Part shown: piece by piece, positions 12,027 to 23,309 of the stretch
How the letters are laid out: each line of letters opens with the position of its first letter
How positions within the stretch are numbered: the first letter of the stretch is position 1
NCBI GenBank assembly: GCA_037176845.1
Contig: JAYKXP010000008.1
Location: 992,001-1,056,000 of the forward strand
Length of the DNA stretch: 64,000 bases
Origin: Paramarasmius palmivorus
Taxonomy: Eukaryota; Basidiomycota; Agaricomycetes; Agaricales; Marasmiaceae
Direction: 5' to 3'
Program-made: the position numbers and the translations under genes
The notes under the pieces: generated by a model
Told to the model about the DNA's origin: nothing
Database searches by the model: none
The model's input: the letters and a program-made list of their open reading frames with translations, nothing else

Positions 12027-14074
12027 ATGCACAAGACAGCGCTACCGATTCTCTTTTCATTCCTCTTACGCGTTACCTTAATTCGCTCGGATGTCGTTGG
12101 CAATGGATTCTCGCCGCACAAGACTGCTCTACCTATGGATGGCTTCTGGAACCATATTATGCATCCGATCCCCTTCCAATCTTTAGCTAGCGGTGAAGAG
12201 CAAGATCAAACTTCGGAGAGCTCGCCTGGTGCGAACATCAAATCTATGGGGACAGATGGATACAACTCTTCCTCAAGTGGAATCGCTACCTCGGGCTTCG
12301 ACCCATTCGACGAGTCACTATCCAAGATCTACAGATATCGAAGGCAACAGTCTGTGAATCTGGGATCATGGTACGGCTGCTTTGCGGCTCGTGTTCTCTA
12401 TCTCTCTGATCCCACAATTCCTCATCCAGGTTTGTTCACGAAGAATGGATGACACCTTCAGTTTTCGAGTCTGCCAAAGACCCCAAAGTCTCCGAGATAG
12501 ATATTGCCTTGGGTGACAATGCGCGGACATTCCTAGAAAACTATTGGTCTACTTTCATCACACAAGCTGACTTCAACTATCTTGCAAGTATTGGAATCAA
12601 CACCGTCCGTCTTCCTATCGGCTACTGGTCACTCGGACCTTCCTTCTGCTCTGGCACACCATTCCAGAGTGTTGCATCCGTGTATACGAAAACTCTTGGT
12701 CGTACGTGTTGAATGCAATCAAGATGGCATCAAACGCTGGGATTGGAGTGCTTGTGGACTTGCACGGAGCAGTAGGAAGTCAAAACGGTCAGGTGAAGGG
12801 CCTTTCTTCGCTTCAGTCTGATGCCGTGATTGACAGATTTGCAGCCTCATTCAGGTGTCTCAGACGGACAGACTGGGCTCTTTGACAACCCCGACAACAT
12901 TGGCAAAACCTTGAATGTTCTCATTTTTCTTACACAACAACTGGTCAATGTCACCAACGTGGTTGGTATTCAAATCCTCAACGAACCAAACAACGTCCAA
13001 TCCCTTGAAGATTTCTGTTCGTACTTGCATTAACATACCGGAGATGATATCTCTTCTCATTTACGCCTTACAGACACAAAAGCGATCGCTGCGATGAGAA
13101 ATACTTCGGCCGAGGCCCGATTTTTGCCGCTTTATGTGCACAATGGATTTGATCTGGACCGCTTCACGAGATACATCAATAGCCGGACCGACTTCGTCGT
13201 GCAGGACCACCATTCATACTTCGTTTTCACTGGACCAGATTCCACAGAACCTGCCTCACAACACACTTCGGACGTCCATACCATCATAGCGGCTCAACTC
13301 GCAACCTCTGAACCGAAAGACCCCTTCCTCACGGTCGACGCAATCTAGTTGTCGACGAATGGTCCTGTGCACTCACTCCGGAGAGCTTGAATCCTGAACA
13401 AAACAAAGATCAATCGATGAGAGACTTTTGCTCTTCTCAATTGGAAGTATACGAAGCCGAAACGCCTGGATGGGCATTCTGGTGTGAGTGTGGCTCCAAG
13501 ATACTTCTACAATTACTGATCTTGGCACATCCAGCTTATAAATTAGAAGATTGCGACGACGATCCTTCGTGGTGTTTCGAGGCTGCTGTACGTCGTGGAT
13601 ATCTTCCACAAACATTCTTTTCGTATAACGTATCTACGATTGGATTCCTTGATCAACTTCCCCTCTCCCTCACCGACTCCGCCGCTATGTTGCCGTTAGG
13701 ATCGGCCAACTCCAGCACCGGTCCTAGGGCACTTCTACCAACAGATAAGCGCTCTCAATCTAGACCCCTCACTTTCCTCGTCTTCTCAGCCCTATGCGTC
13801 GCGTCCAACCTCTTCAACATACAATTCGCAATCCGCTTCTCCTCAGGACAAAGGATACTCAGACGGATACCTTACAGCCACGAGGTTCGCGTTGTATGGC
13901 TTGTCAAAGCTAGGTTTCGTATGGCAGTACATCTACGACAACATCCAGAATGGCAACGCTGGCGTCGACCCCAAAGATGATGGAGCTTGTCAGGCCTACA
14001 GAGAAGCGTTCCTACAGGGATTGAAGCATGGTGAAGAACAGGTCGAGAGCATCGTGTGCGCACTTGGGACTTGA
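12027..14074 (+). CDS. GH5 subfamily 9 exo-beta-1,3-glucanase
   Basis: Cell-wall glucan 1,3-beta-glucosidase of the Exg type. The start at 12027 begins a hydrophobic N-terminal segment (LPILFSFLLRVTLI) that could be a signal peptide or anchor. Catalytic-domain motifs in order: SVNLGSW|FVHEEWMTPSVFE across an intron, GINTVRLPIGYWSLGP, VLVDLHGAVGSQNGQ, GIQILNEPNN (acid/base Glu), DHHSYFVF, NLVVDEWSC (nucleophile Glu), GWAFWSYKLEDC and PSWCFEAAVRRGYLP. A Ser/Thr-rich linker follows, then FALYGLSKLGFVWQYIYDN and a Cys-containing tail. Frame changes near 12686 (extra two bases in a TA repeat) and near 13335 (missing G, just before the nucleophile) are required; both catalytic glutamates are otherwise intact. 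The 3' exon is joined by a 69-nt intron beginning after YN. Confidence 0.9.
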
Positions 14075-14800
14075 TTCGAACTGGTTCACTATCTATGGAT
14101 ATATTGGACGTTGTAAATCTATCTTTTTTTCCCATTGGTTTTGTGGCCTCTTTCCCACTGTACAATATACTACGCATGGACAATTTATTCCGGATCTGGG
14201 GAAACTTCCAACAACATTTAGATTGGCAAGTAGGAAAGTACATGTATATTTTAAGTCGTACTTAATGTTGTCATACAATTCGATTGTTCTAGTGGATAGG
14301 ACATGTAGCGGAATAGATAAATCAAGCGTTATGAGGATGAAGAGGCAAAGGCGGAAAATAGAAAAGATATATACACCGAATCGAAAGGGTTTGGGGGATG
14401 GGGTTGAAAACGGTGGCTTTTGCGGAGTCCCTGTTACAATGACGGTTGTCGTGGCGTTAGAGTGTGTGAGTAACCTTGTCCTGTCTGTGTAAGAAGAAGC
14501 GAAGGAAAAAGGCATAAAACATATCAGCGTCGTCGACTGGCAAAGTGCCAAGCGTATGCAAAGACCGAATGAAGAAAGAATTAAATTGGGTCGACGAGTA
14601 ATGTAAATATGCATGGCAAATGCGTTAAGCATTCTATAGACATGAAACCGGCAACGAAACAAAAGGGTCATGTAGGAAGAAGACAAACTGTGATATTTGA
14701 CAAGATGCAGGCAAGGTGAGGGCCTCCTTCCAGTGTGAATGACTGTGGTATAACAGCAAAATCCTATCAAAGGCGTGCTGATGCTTTACCTCCTTGCGTG
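14075..14800. other. Convergent intergenic region
   Basis: Between the 3' ends of the glucanase and the kinase. A 225-codon open frame on the minus strand (14093-14770) has no recognisable family, lacks intron structure like its neighbours and lies in the downstream region of the kinase. I regard it as chance and the region as untranslated sequence. Confidence 0.45.
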
Positions 14801-17800
14801 CTAGAAAAATCTCCTCTTCCCAGCCTTCTCGTCCACTGCGACCTTTATATGCACATGCTCAGGTTGGACCCCTGGGACAGAGCATGGCATGATACTCTTC
14901 AACCAAGCATCACCATCGTCAGCCTCGTCAGCATCACAGTCATGATCCACACAGTAAGGCTTCTTGACAGGACTCCCGTTGGCGCTCTCCGTGGCTATAG
15001 GCGAACATCTCCCGTCTGATAACAAGTGACAACCGCACAGGAGGTTACCACCCTTACCGACACCTTTCAATAGATCGGTGAGGGTACACCTTGCACTCGG
15101 CTCGACGTGTAACATCCTTCTTAGCGCAGGCCGCGTTTCCCGAGGTAACAAGCGGAATATACTTTCTGCACCGCCGCCGTGGAATGTAGCCACCGAATCG
15201 GTGCGAGTGCGGCGTGTAGCTGGCGTCGCAGTCTTTCCTGAAGTATTGGAGTTTGGTGCGTATCACTGGACGGTGTCGCTGTCGTCGTTGCGGTGACTGT
15301 CGTGCTAGACGCACAAGCGGGATTGGGAACCGCAGGAGCCGGTGTAGGTGTTTTATCCACTACGTCATCCTTAGGCGGCGATTGCGCTACCGACTCCTTT
15401 GGCTGCTGCGACGTATTCTCCTTGTCGTTTCCGTCCTCCTTCTTCCCGTTGAGGTACACAGGCCCTGCAATAGTCGAGGCTCTTGCTCTGCCGACAGTAT
15501 TAGCCCCAGGAGGAACCAACCTAGTAGGATTTACTGACGAAGCACGCGGAGTCTTCAAATCATCCTCCATAATCGGCGACCTAGGGAACACGGTCGCATG
15601 CGGCGAGTAATTGCCCGGACTAACAGGCAAACTCTCTGTCGAATTGCCAGGTCTCGCAAATGTGAGCACCGAAGGGTCAGCCTCTATGGGCGACTCCACG
15701 TGCCGCAAACCACCTAGTCTCCCTGCGGATATGGCGAGCGTGTCAGACTTTCATGCGTAGAGTTACTCAGATGTACGGGGAGTGTAGAGGTGGAATGTGA
15801 TACTGGTCGCCCAGAAGCGCCAAGATCAAGGTGCCGTATCACTGACAGCGACGATGAATCTGATAAAATTGACTGTTTGTCGTACGATTCGCCATCAGAG
15901 GCGGAGACGGAGAAGTGAATGAACCGGTCGCAGGTTTCCCCATCCGAGTTGTTGGAAGTGGGCGAACCTGAGGATGAAGAGCTGACGTTTTGGTTCTTGG
16001 CACCTGAGGAAGGCGGGAGAACAGCGCCAACAGAGACGGACCGCTCTTTCCACGCATGAGGATCGGAGATTGCAAGGTCCGGCTTGGGTTCAGGTGGCAT
16101 GGTAATCCCTCTCTGAGGACTTCTCTTGCCGCCATTACCAAAATCGATGACCTTTGGCTGAGGTGGAGGTTCTATAGGCTCCTTGGAAGGTTTGGGAACA
16201 GAGAGATCGGGATGCGCGTTGACAAAAGCCCTAAAGCTCGCATCCGACTTCTTGTCTGGACACTTCCAAGGGAACCTCCTCAAAATCATACACAAGAAGA
16301 TAATCGCAACGCTCCACACGTCCGCTTTTCTCGGATCATACTCGTCCTTCTCCAAGACCTCTGGAGCCAAGTAGGGATCTGAACCTACGACGCCCTTGGC
16401 CTTGGTATGCGACGCTTTACCAGGATAGTGGAAAACGGTCGCGGTACCAAAGTCGATGAGTTTGACGACATTGTTGGTGTTCATGACGCAGTTGTCGAGT
16501 TTGAGGTCACGATGAGCGAGACCTAGCGAGTGCAAATACTCGACGCCGTCGCATATTTGGCGGAAGACACAGTAGATCTCGGGCCGGCACATCTTGCCAG
16601 ACATGACTACCGAGAATAGGTCGTAGGGGGCGTACTCCATAACCTAGTAGCAGAACAAAAAGGGAGAGGGGTTGTCATATTGTTAACACACCCCATAACC
16701 ATTTCTGTGAAAAAAAGAGAAGCATACCTCGTAGTAGTGGCCATTTTCGCTAACAATGTCCACTGTCTCGATGATATTGGGATGCTTGAGAGTTGAACCG
16801 ACACAAAATTCGGCGGTAACCTTCTTCTGATACTCCTTCTCCGTCTCACCCGTTCTCTTGGGTCTAAACTCTTTAACGGCATAAATCGTTCCACCGTTCT
16901 TGTTGGAAGCCTTGATGAGGCGAACTGTGCCGCCTGCGCCTGAACCGAGGACACGACCCCATTTACCGTACTTTTTGCTTATATGTGCATGGGTTGCTTC
17001 AGAAAGGGAGTATATGGGATGAGGAGCATGATGGGAAGAGTTGTTGTGGTGGGAAGAGGAGTGCACTGAAGCTGATGCACGTGATGGGGGAGGTGGTGGT
17101 GGATGTTTGTGGTTATTGGAAAGTTCTGAGGAAGCGAAATATGAATTGGAGTCTGACGTGCTCGTCGGAGAATGAGTTGATGAGGGACCCTTGGATGAAG
17201 AGCCAGGGGAATGAGACGAGCCCGGAGACGGTGTCCGGTCCTTGGGTTGCTTGATGTGACCGTTGGGACGTGGTGACTTGTCTCTGCGCTTCAAGGAAAA
17301 GCGACCGCTGCGAGTTGAAGAGGAAGAAGAAGCATTGTCTGCACCTTCTGAATGAGGAATATGGTTGTTGAGGAACCTCTTGAGGTCACTCAAAGGGTTA
17401 TGATGCTGGTGATTTAGTTTCTCCGGGGGAGCTGCGACGACATTCATTGATGATTTCCTGCCACCTAGACGGAATCTTGAGGAAGCTGAAGAAGCTATTG
17501 AGGGTGAAGTTGGGCGTTGAGGAGAAGGAGAGGCGGCAGGGGTGACAGATAAGCGGGGGAGCTTTGACCCGACGAGATGAGACTAAAAAATGCGAGGTCG
17601 AGCTATATTTATGATGCTTACCTGGTTCTTGACCGTTTCAGCGGCGTCCTGCGGCACGGATAAGAGATTTGGAGAGCTGGACGAGTGAGAGGGAAAAGAA
17701 AAAAGAGATTTGTGCTCTGAATTTTGTTGCATCGTCGCTGTCTGCAACATTATTTAGAGATGAAGGAGATGATGGTGGTTGAGGAGCAAGAGGTCCAAAA

Positions 17801-17832
17801 GCCAAGTCAAAGTCTCCCAGAGCTCGGTCCAT
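14801..17832 (-). CDS. HAL4/SAT4-like serine/threonine protein kinase
   Basis: Kinase of the fungal NPR/HAL5-HAL4 group, which in yeast controls potassium and nutrient transporters at the plasma membrane. A long Ser/Pro/His-rich N-terminus precedes the kinase domain: [17 protein letters not shown] (P-loop), YAVKEF (Lys), [44 protein letters not shown] and [10 protein letters not shown]. After [19 protein letters not shown] the domain is interrupted by about 340 Ser/Pro-rich residues before the final subdomain [18 protein letters not shown] and a C-terminus ending [22 protein letters not shown] ([17 protein letters not shown] here). Two one-base corrections, near 15722 and 15248, fall inside the insert. 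The exon with [11 protein letters not shown] extends upstream to 17577; further 5' exons to an ATG at 17832 ([13 protein letters not shown]) are plausible but the junction near 17680 is not resolved. Confidence 0.85.
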
Positions 17833-18410
17833 CCCTTCCCTCACTTTCCACTCCGCCGGCCGTAATCCCGTTTTCGGTCCGGATTACTGCAAATCTCGTT
17901 CATGATGTCATCCTACGAATCGCATTATTTACTCTTTTTCTGCTTTTAGCACTTTCTACAAAAACTCTACCCCCACAAGTGACACCAAGTGCACTCAAAA
18001 GTTGCATCTGCAGCCCATTTCTCGCCTTGGATTTGCTTGACCTACGTTCTTCCCGTAAATAGCCGAACCTTGATAGGGATTTCATTTCATGGCGTGCTTC
18101 TTATTCCCCCCACATGCATCCCATCATTCTCCTTGGCATTGCTCCTTCCTCACTGTCTCATTCGCTCTCCTCGGCTACATACACACACTGTGTCACGCAC
18201 ACGGAACAATCTAAGATCAAATCTCTCTCCTTCCTATTCCTTTCCGCTCCGCCAAGCCCATCCAATAACCTTTCACTCCCTCTGCCCCGCTATAAGTCCT
18301 ATGTCCCTCGACATTGTCAAACCCACGCAAATCCCTCGAAAATCCACACTCAAATCCTCCCGCCTCAGCAACCCACTCACTCGCCTACCTTTACCTAGTC
18401 CCATCTTGCA
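17833..18410. other. Intergenic region, kinase promoter side
   Basis: This 578-bp stretch lies between the kinase 5' end and the PRP28 3' end. It is pyrimidine-rich on the plus strand with long C/T tracts around 18150-18420. Short open frames here show no recognisable sequence. It probably holds the kinase promoter and the PRP28 3' untranslated region. Confidence 0.4.
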
Positions 18411-21400
18411 TCAACCCTGATCCTCTCCATCACGCTTTCTCTTCATCTCCCGTGATACTTTATGTTGCGCTGCTTCGTGTTTCGCCAGTTCAATGGGAAC
18501 CTTGGACACGGGACTCTTGGAGATTTCTATGGTGGCGCACGCAAGTCAGTCTAAAATGTACAACTGCAACCAGCGGACAGAATGTTACCTTGTTTGAGAT
18601 CGTACCTATCCCGTCCAATCAGCGTTTGATTCTTCGCTTTATAAAAAACCCACTCACATAACTTCATCGTCTTCGTTGGTAAGGAACGTAATGGCCGTCC
18701 CCATCTTGCCTGCTCGTCCCGTTCGTCCTGAAAATCCCCCATACCGTTAGCATCATTGAATTAAGATCAGAGTAAAAGAAACCCCAAAAATGAACAAAAT
18801 TGTAAAACAACACGCCGCAGAGGACAAAACACCCGTTTAGCCCAAACGCCAGACGCCAACAGACAGACAGCTTCGTCAAGTAACAAGTTAAAAATAACAC
18901 GGCACACGGTAAAAACCGAAGGAACCAAAAAGAAAAAATAGACCATGGTCAGAAACAGCAAGTCATAATGCGCATGTATCGGAGTCTTGCCAGAATCAGT
19001 ATCGGAGCAAGTCGCAAATACGCACGAGAAGGAAGCTATGAAAACAAACATTTGACCTTCTCGGTACAAATAACGCGCCACACAAACCCACGCTCACGCA
19101 TGGCTGCGGGCGGGTTGTTGGGTGTCAAGGATACAACCCCAAATTCATCGAGGCAATATCCACGCGCATCATCAATGCCACACCGCAAAATACACGCTGT
19201 AAAGCCAAAAAACCGCAAAACATAAAACAATTCAAAACGTCAAAGGAGAAAACAGAGGGAAAAGTATATCATCATGCAACAGCAACGGGACCGGTATTCA
19301 AAACCGAAACACCGCCAGCGCATCAAAGGAAAGATAAAAACTGAATAACCACTCACCGATACGATGGACGTAAGCTTCAATCGTAGACGCCATCTGATAG
19401 TTCACCACAAGACTAACGTCCTGCACGTCGATACCACGTCCAGCCAAATCCGTCGCAACCAATACATCGGCATGACCATCCCGAAGAGCTTGTAATGATG
19501 CTTCTCGTTGTTCTTGCGTTTTGCCAGAGTGTAACGTTGAGGTAGACCACTGTGTGTTGAGCGATGAATGAACGTTCGTGCCAAGTAGCAGTAGTAGTAA
19601 GCAAGGAGTGGGAAGGAAGCCGCAAGAATAGAGGAGATAGGAAAAACTCGGGGAGCAGAATATGTACAACACGCAGAACACGGTAGCAGCAAGTAATGTC
19701 GGTGAAAAAGCAAGGCACGGAACAAAATAGATATGGTAAAAACGGCCTTGGGTCGATCGGTGCCTGCAACGGTACCGCGCTGACGAAACAGACGAGAATG
19801 AAAAGTAAGCACACGGAGAAATCTTACTCACATTTGCCTTTTGCAAATCCTTCGCAACCATGTCCGCCGTCTTCTTTTGGTTGACGAATACAATGATCGG
19901 AGGTGCGTACATGTTGCTGTTGAGGATTTCCAGCAGCTTCTGTCTGTTTCAACGACGTCAGCTTCCTTCTCCAGCTCAAGGAAAACACGACAAATGACGT
20001 ACTTTTTCTTTTCTTCTCCGCTGACGAACTCGACCTTTTGTTCAACCGTGTCGACGGCTCTGCCGGCTTCACCTATCGTGATCACGGCAGGTTTCTTTAG
20101 GTACTTTCGGGCTAGACGTTCGACTGCAGGAGGCATGGTGGCACTGAATAAGGTTGTCACGCGTGAACGACCTTTGGCTCGAACTTGGCCTTCAGAGTCT
20201 ATGTCCATCGATTGGTCTTCTCCTACAAAAAAGGGTCAGTCGACAAGTTCTAGAACGCACAAGGTCGTTTCAGCCACGAACCAGCCATAGTCTCCGCAGG
20301 TAGCTTGTCTAGAATAAACGTCAAATCGGCTTCAAACCCAAGGTGGACCATTCGATCAGCTTCATCCATTACTACGTAGCTGTGAAGAGTGTCATGAGCC
20401 TAGGTTATAATGAAAGCTGTGGGATACAACGCACCGACATTGTGACAACACGAGTACGTGTCTTTCCAAGACGTCCTTCAGACGACCAGGTGTAGCAATG
20501 ATAATCTCTGCACCTTCTCGAAGGTTGAATTGTTGCTCTTCGACAGCACGCTAGAATGAAGACAGTAATAAGTATCGCGGGTAAGTCGCCGAACCCAATA
20601 CCATAAATGTCGACTATCGCGGGAGAAGCCAAAATGGCTGGGAAAAGGTGCAAAAACGGAAAAAACGTACACCTCCGACGATTGAAACACACTTGAACCC
20701 AAGCGGCGTAGCAAACTTTTTACTTTCCGTCTCGATTTGCTGAGCCAATTCACGTGTAGGGGCCAGAATGAGGGCGTAAGGTCCTTGGTGGCGGTTCTCG
20801 TCGGTGAAAGGAGGCAGTGAAGAGATAAACGCTAGCATGGGAATAACGAATGCCGCTGTTTTACCGGAACCTGAAAGCATCCTCGGTAGGTAAGAGTTCT
20901 AGGTGAATAGACGATAGGCAATGTACGACACACCTGTTTCGGCGATTCCGATAACATCTCTCTTCATGAGCCCAATCGGAATTGCCTGTCTTTGGATGGG
21001 AGACGGTTCCTTGTATCCAATCTGTTCAATACACTCCAATATCTGAGGTGGGATGGACGATTCTGTCCATGACCGTAGAGGATGCGGAATTTGACCACCT
21101 GTTATGACGTTGGGTCAGTTATGGACTCCAACAATAAAGGGAAGGCAAAGCAAGACGAATTGACGGACTCCAGGAACGCAAAAAAAGAGTCACAAGGAGC
21201 ACTCAAGAGTGTAAGAATCTTGGAGTGATACATGGAGCAACCCCACAGGAACATGATTCCAGGAACGAATGTGTAACGTAAGTACTCCCGGACCAGGAAC
21301 AGAACAAGTGACAGGCAAGCAAAAGCAAAAGGCTGTAAAGTGTGCTAGAGTGCGCTAGTGACACGCAAGAAAGATAAAGATGAACCATCTAGAGCAATCG

Positions 21401-22985
21401 CGATCGGTTGCCAAAGATAAGGAGGACGAGTAAAATCTAGTCTTAGGCAGGTGACCGCATGATTGGCTCTGGAAGAAGGGCAAAGCTGGCTTAGTAGACC
21501 GAGCCAAGATAATTGGTTGATTGAAGAAGCCCAGAAGCATCGCCAGGGATTCAACAGCAATCATGAGGAAAGGAGATAAATAAAACCCAGTTTCAACGCC
21601 CGCAAGCCCGAGTATAATGCGGTGAGTGGACGGATGTGAGGAATCCGGACCGGCCAGATTGGAGCAAAAAGTTGGAGCACGACACAATTGCAAAAAACCA
21701 AGAGTCTCGGAGGTCGCTCGGAGTCCAACACACAAGGTGTGCCCGTATGGATTTGAGAAACGCGGCCGAGTGTAAAGCCAAGAATCCTCATAGATGGGGC
21801 GAAATGTAACTATTATCCGTGCCTCCAAAGGGAATGGCGAATTGGAAAATAGACCGGGCTCACCTCTGGCGCTTATACTAAAGTCTTCGCGGAAGATTCT
21901 CCAATCACGTTCTCTCATTTCGCTGAGCGGCTTTTCGGTCCAATGTCTGTTGGGGTCTGAGTATTCTGAGACTCTAAAGGAATTCTAACTACTGACCGTT
22001 CATCTATACCAGTTTTCATGGCCTTTCGTCTCTCTTTTGCATCAGCCAAGTGGTCCTGCGTGGAAAGGTCGTTGGCCAAGTCTATACCAGCGAGATGACC
22101 GCGACCAAACATGGGTTGTGGTCCCTGGGTTTCAGAATCAGTAAATTTCCATCATGATCAGCCGATTTCCAAGAACCTGGTTAGAAGCTGGGATTATGGT
22201 AGAGTCTTCAGCTGTATCATCCTGGGCATCCCAATCGAATACGAATTTCCTGTCGTTGGTCTTTCGAATCTTGCGTTTCTTCTTGTCAACGCCGAGATAC
22301 CGCGTGCGGATCGCGTCCATGTCGACATCGGGGGAGAATTCAACTTCAGCACCAGAAGACGGGTTGCTGCACCAGAGTTGCCATTTTGGTAACCGGGTGT
22401 ATTGGATGACCCGACAGGTTGTGGTGTATTGGAAGTTGTTGAAGGTTTAGAACGGTCAGCCCGTGGTCCAGTGGGTACATTCCCGTACTCTCTATCATTA
22501 TCTTTATCCTTGTCTCTGCCTCTGTCTCTGTCCCCGCGATGGTGACCACCTCGGCCTCGCCCACGTGGTCCGCGGTCTCTTTCGGGGTGTGCGTAGCGCG
22601 AGTTAGAAGTATCTTCATCTGTTTGGATAGAGAATCAGTCCTGAAGCGAACGCATAAATACAGGGAACTCACATCGACTATACTTGTTAGGCTGTGAACC
22701 CTCCCGTCTTCGTAGCTCCTCGGCCTCTCGTTCCAATGTTTCTCTGTCCTTTCTGACTTCCTCCTCTTTCTTTCTCTGTTCTGCGATTTCTGCCGCACGT
22801 TTTGCGATAGCGAGCTGGGCACGGGCTTCTCTAGAGAGGAATTTGGGCTGAAAAGGTACATCAGAATCACAATGCTTGCTAGTACAGTAAACAAGTCGAA
22901 CCTTTGCAGCCGCTTCCTTCTCTTCTCGTTGTTTCTGGAGTAGGGATTCGATTGAAACAGGTTCTGAGCGATTATTTGAAGCCAT
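18411..22985 (-). CDS. PRP28: Spliceosomal DEAD-box helicase Prp28 (DDX23)
   Basis: U5 snRNP-associated helicase that exchanges U1 for U6 at the 5' splice site. The start at 22985 ([19 protein letters not shown]) leads into a charged Arg/Glu-rich N-terminus, then [19 protein letters not shown] and [13 protein letters not shown], the Prp28-specific block. [20 protein letters not shown] and [20 protein letters not shown] follow. Helicase motifs: [90 protein letters not shown] and [15 protein letters not shown]. It ends [10 protein letters not shown] after two short introns, with the stop at 18411. One missing A near 22363 is needed. Three introns are far longer than usual here: 765, 282 and 629 nt. 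Confidence 0.93.
18728..19356 (-). other. Long intron of PRP28 (629 nt)
   Basis: The intron splits the HRIG|RTGRAG helicase motif: GTGAGT at 19356 and CAG ending at 18728. It is about ten times the typical intron length in this window. It contains an open frame of 104 codons on the same strand that is rich in Phe/Leu/Val, probably by chance from its T-rich composition. No box C/D pair or other RNA signature could be completed. Confidence 0.7.
19550..19831 (-). other. Longer-than-usual intron of PRP28 (282 nt)
   Basis: The intron lies between KDLQKAN and [14 protein letters not shown], with GTGAGT at 19831 and CAG ending at 19550. The flanking exons join in frame and give the conserved helicase sequence. 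No feature was recognised inside. Confidence 0.7.
21099..21863 (-). other. Very long intron of PRP28 (765 nt)
   Basis: The intron lies between FSISARG and [10 protein letters not shown], with GTGAGC at 21863 and AACAG ending at 21099. The plus-strand sequence near 21170-21310 repeats the motif CCAGGAAC several times (ctccaggaac, ttccaggaac, accaggaaca). Translation happens to stay open for about 170 codons into the intron from the upstream exon. No known element was recognised. Confidence 0.7.
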
Positions 22986-23309
22986 TTTTGATCGTTAATC
23001 TTGCATGTATTTCAGCCTGAGGTAGAGAAGGTCGTGGTATGTGTTCAAGGTCGGTTGAGACTCAGCGCTTGCTCTCAGACCCATCTAATTTTCTAATTTC
23101 TTCCACAACGTTCATTGTTAGCCGCCTCCATGAGTCTTTGCAATGCCTTGCATCCCGGTCAAAAATCTCACCGCGAGGCGACCCTATCCCCAAAATAATG
23201 CTATCCAAGAGTCAGCTGGTTTCGTACTCGTGCTCTCGAACTGTCCATCAATGTAGGATCCTCATGGTCTTTAAAATGTTCGGGTTCCTTGCAGTTAGCT
23301 GGGCACGAC

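Noticed and set aside
14093..14770. 225-codon minus-strand open frame downstream of the kinase
   Set aside because: Composition is random-looking, there is no motif, and it lies in the 3' flank of two convergent genes.
17989..18661. Overlapping plus-strand open frames rich in Ser/Pro/His
   Set aside because: They reflect a pyrimidine-rich strand and overlap the PRP28 3' exons; no coding pattern.
18767..19081. 104-codon hydrophobic open frame inside a PRP28 intron
   Set aside because: T-rich intron sequence yields Phe/Leu/Val runs by chance; no start context or family similarity.
19265..19280. ATGATGA on the minus strand in a PRP28 intron, like a snoRNA C box
   Set aside because: No D box (CUGA) follows within a plausible distance, so a box C/D snoRNA cannot be completed.
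21355..21918. 187-codon open frame continuing from a PRP28 exon
   Set aside because: The open part beyond the exon lies in a GT-AG intron, and the flanking exons join to the conserved Prp28 sequence; continuation is chance.
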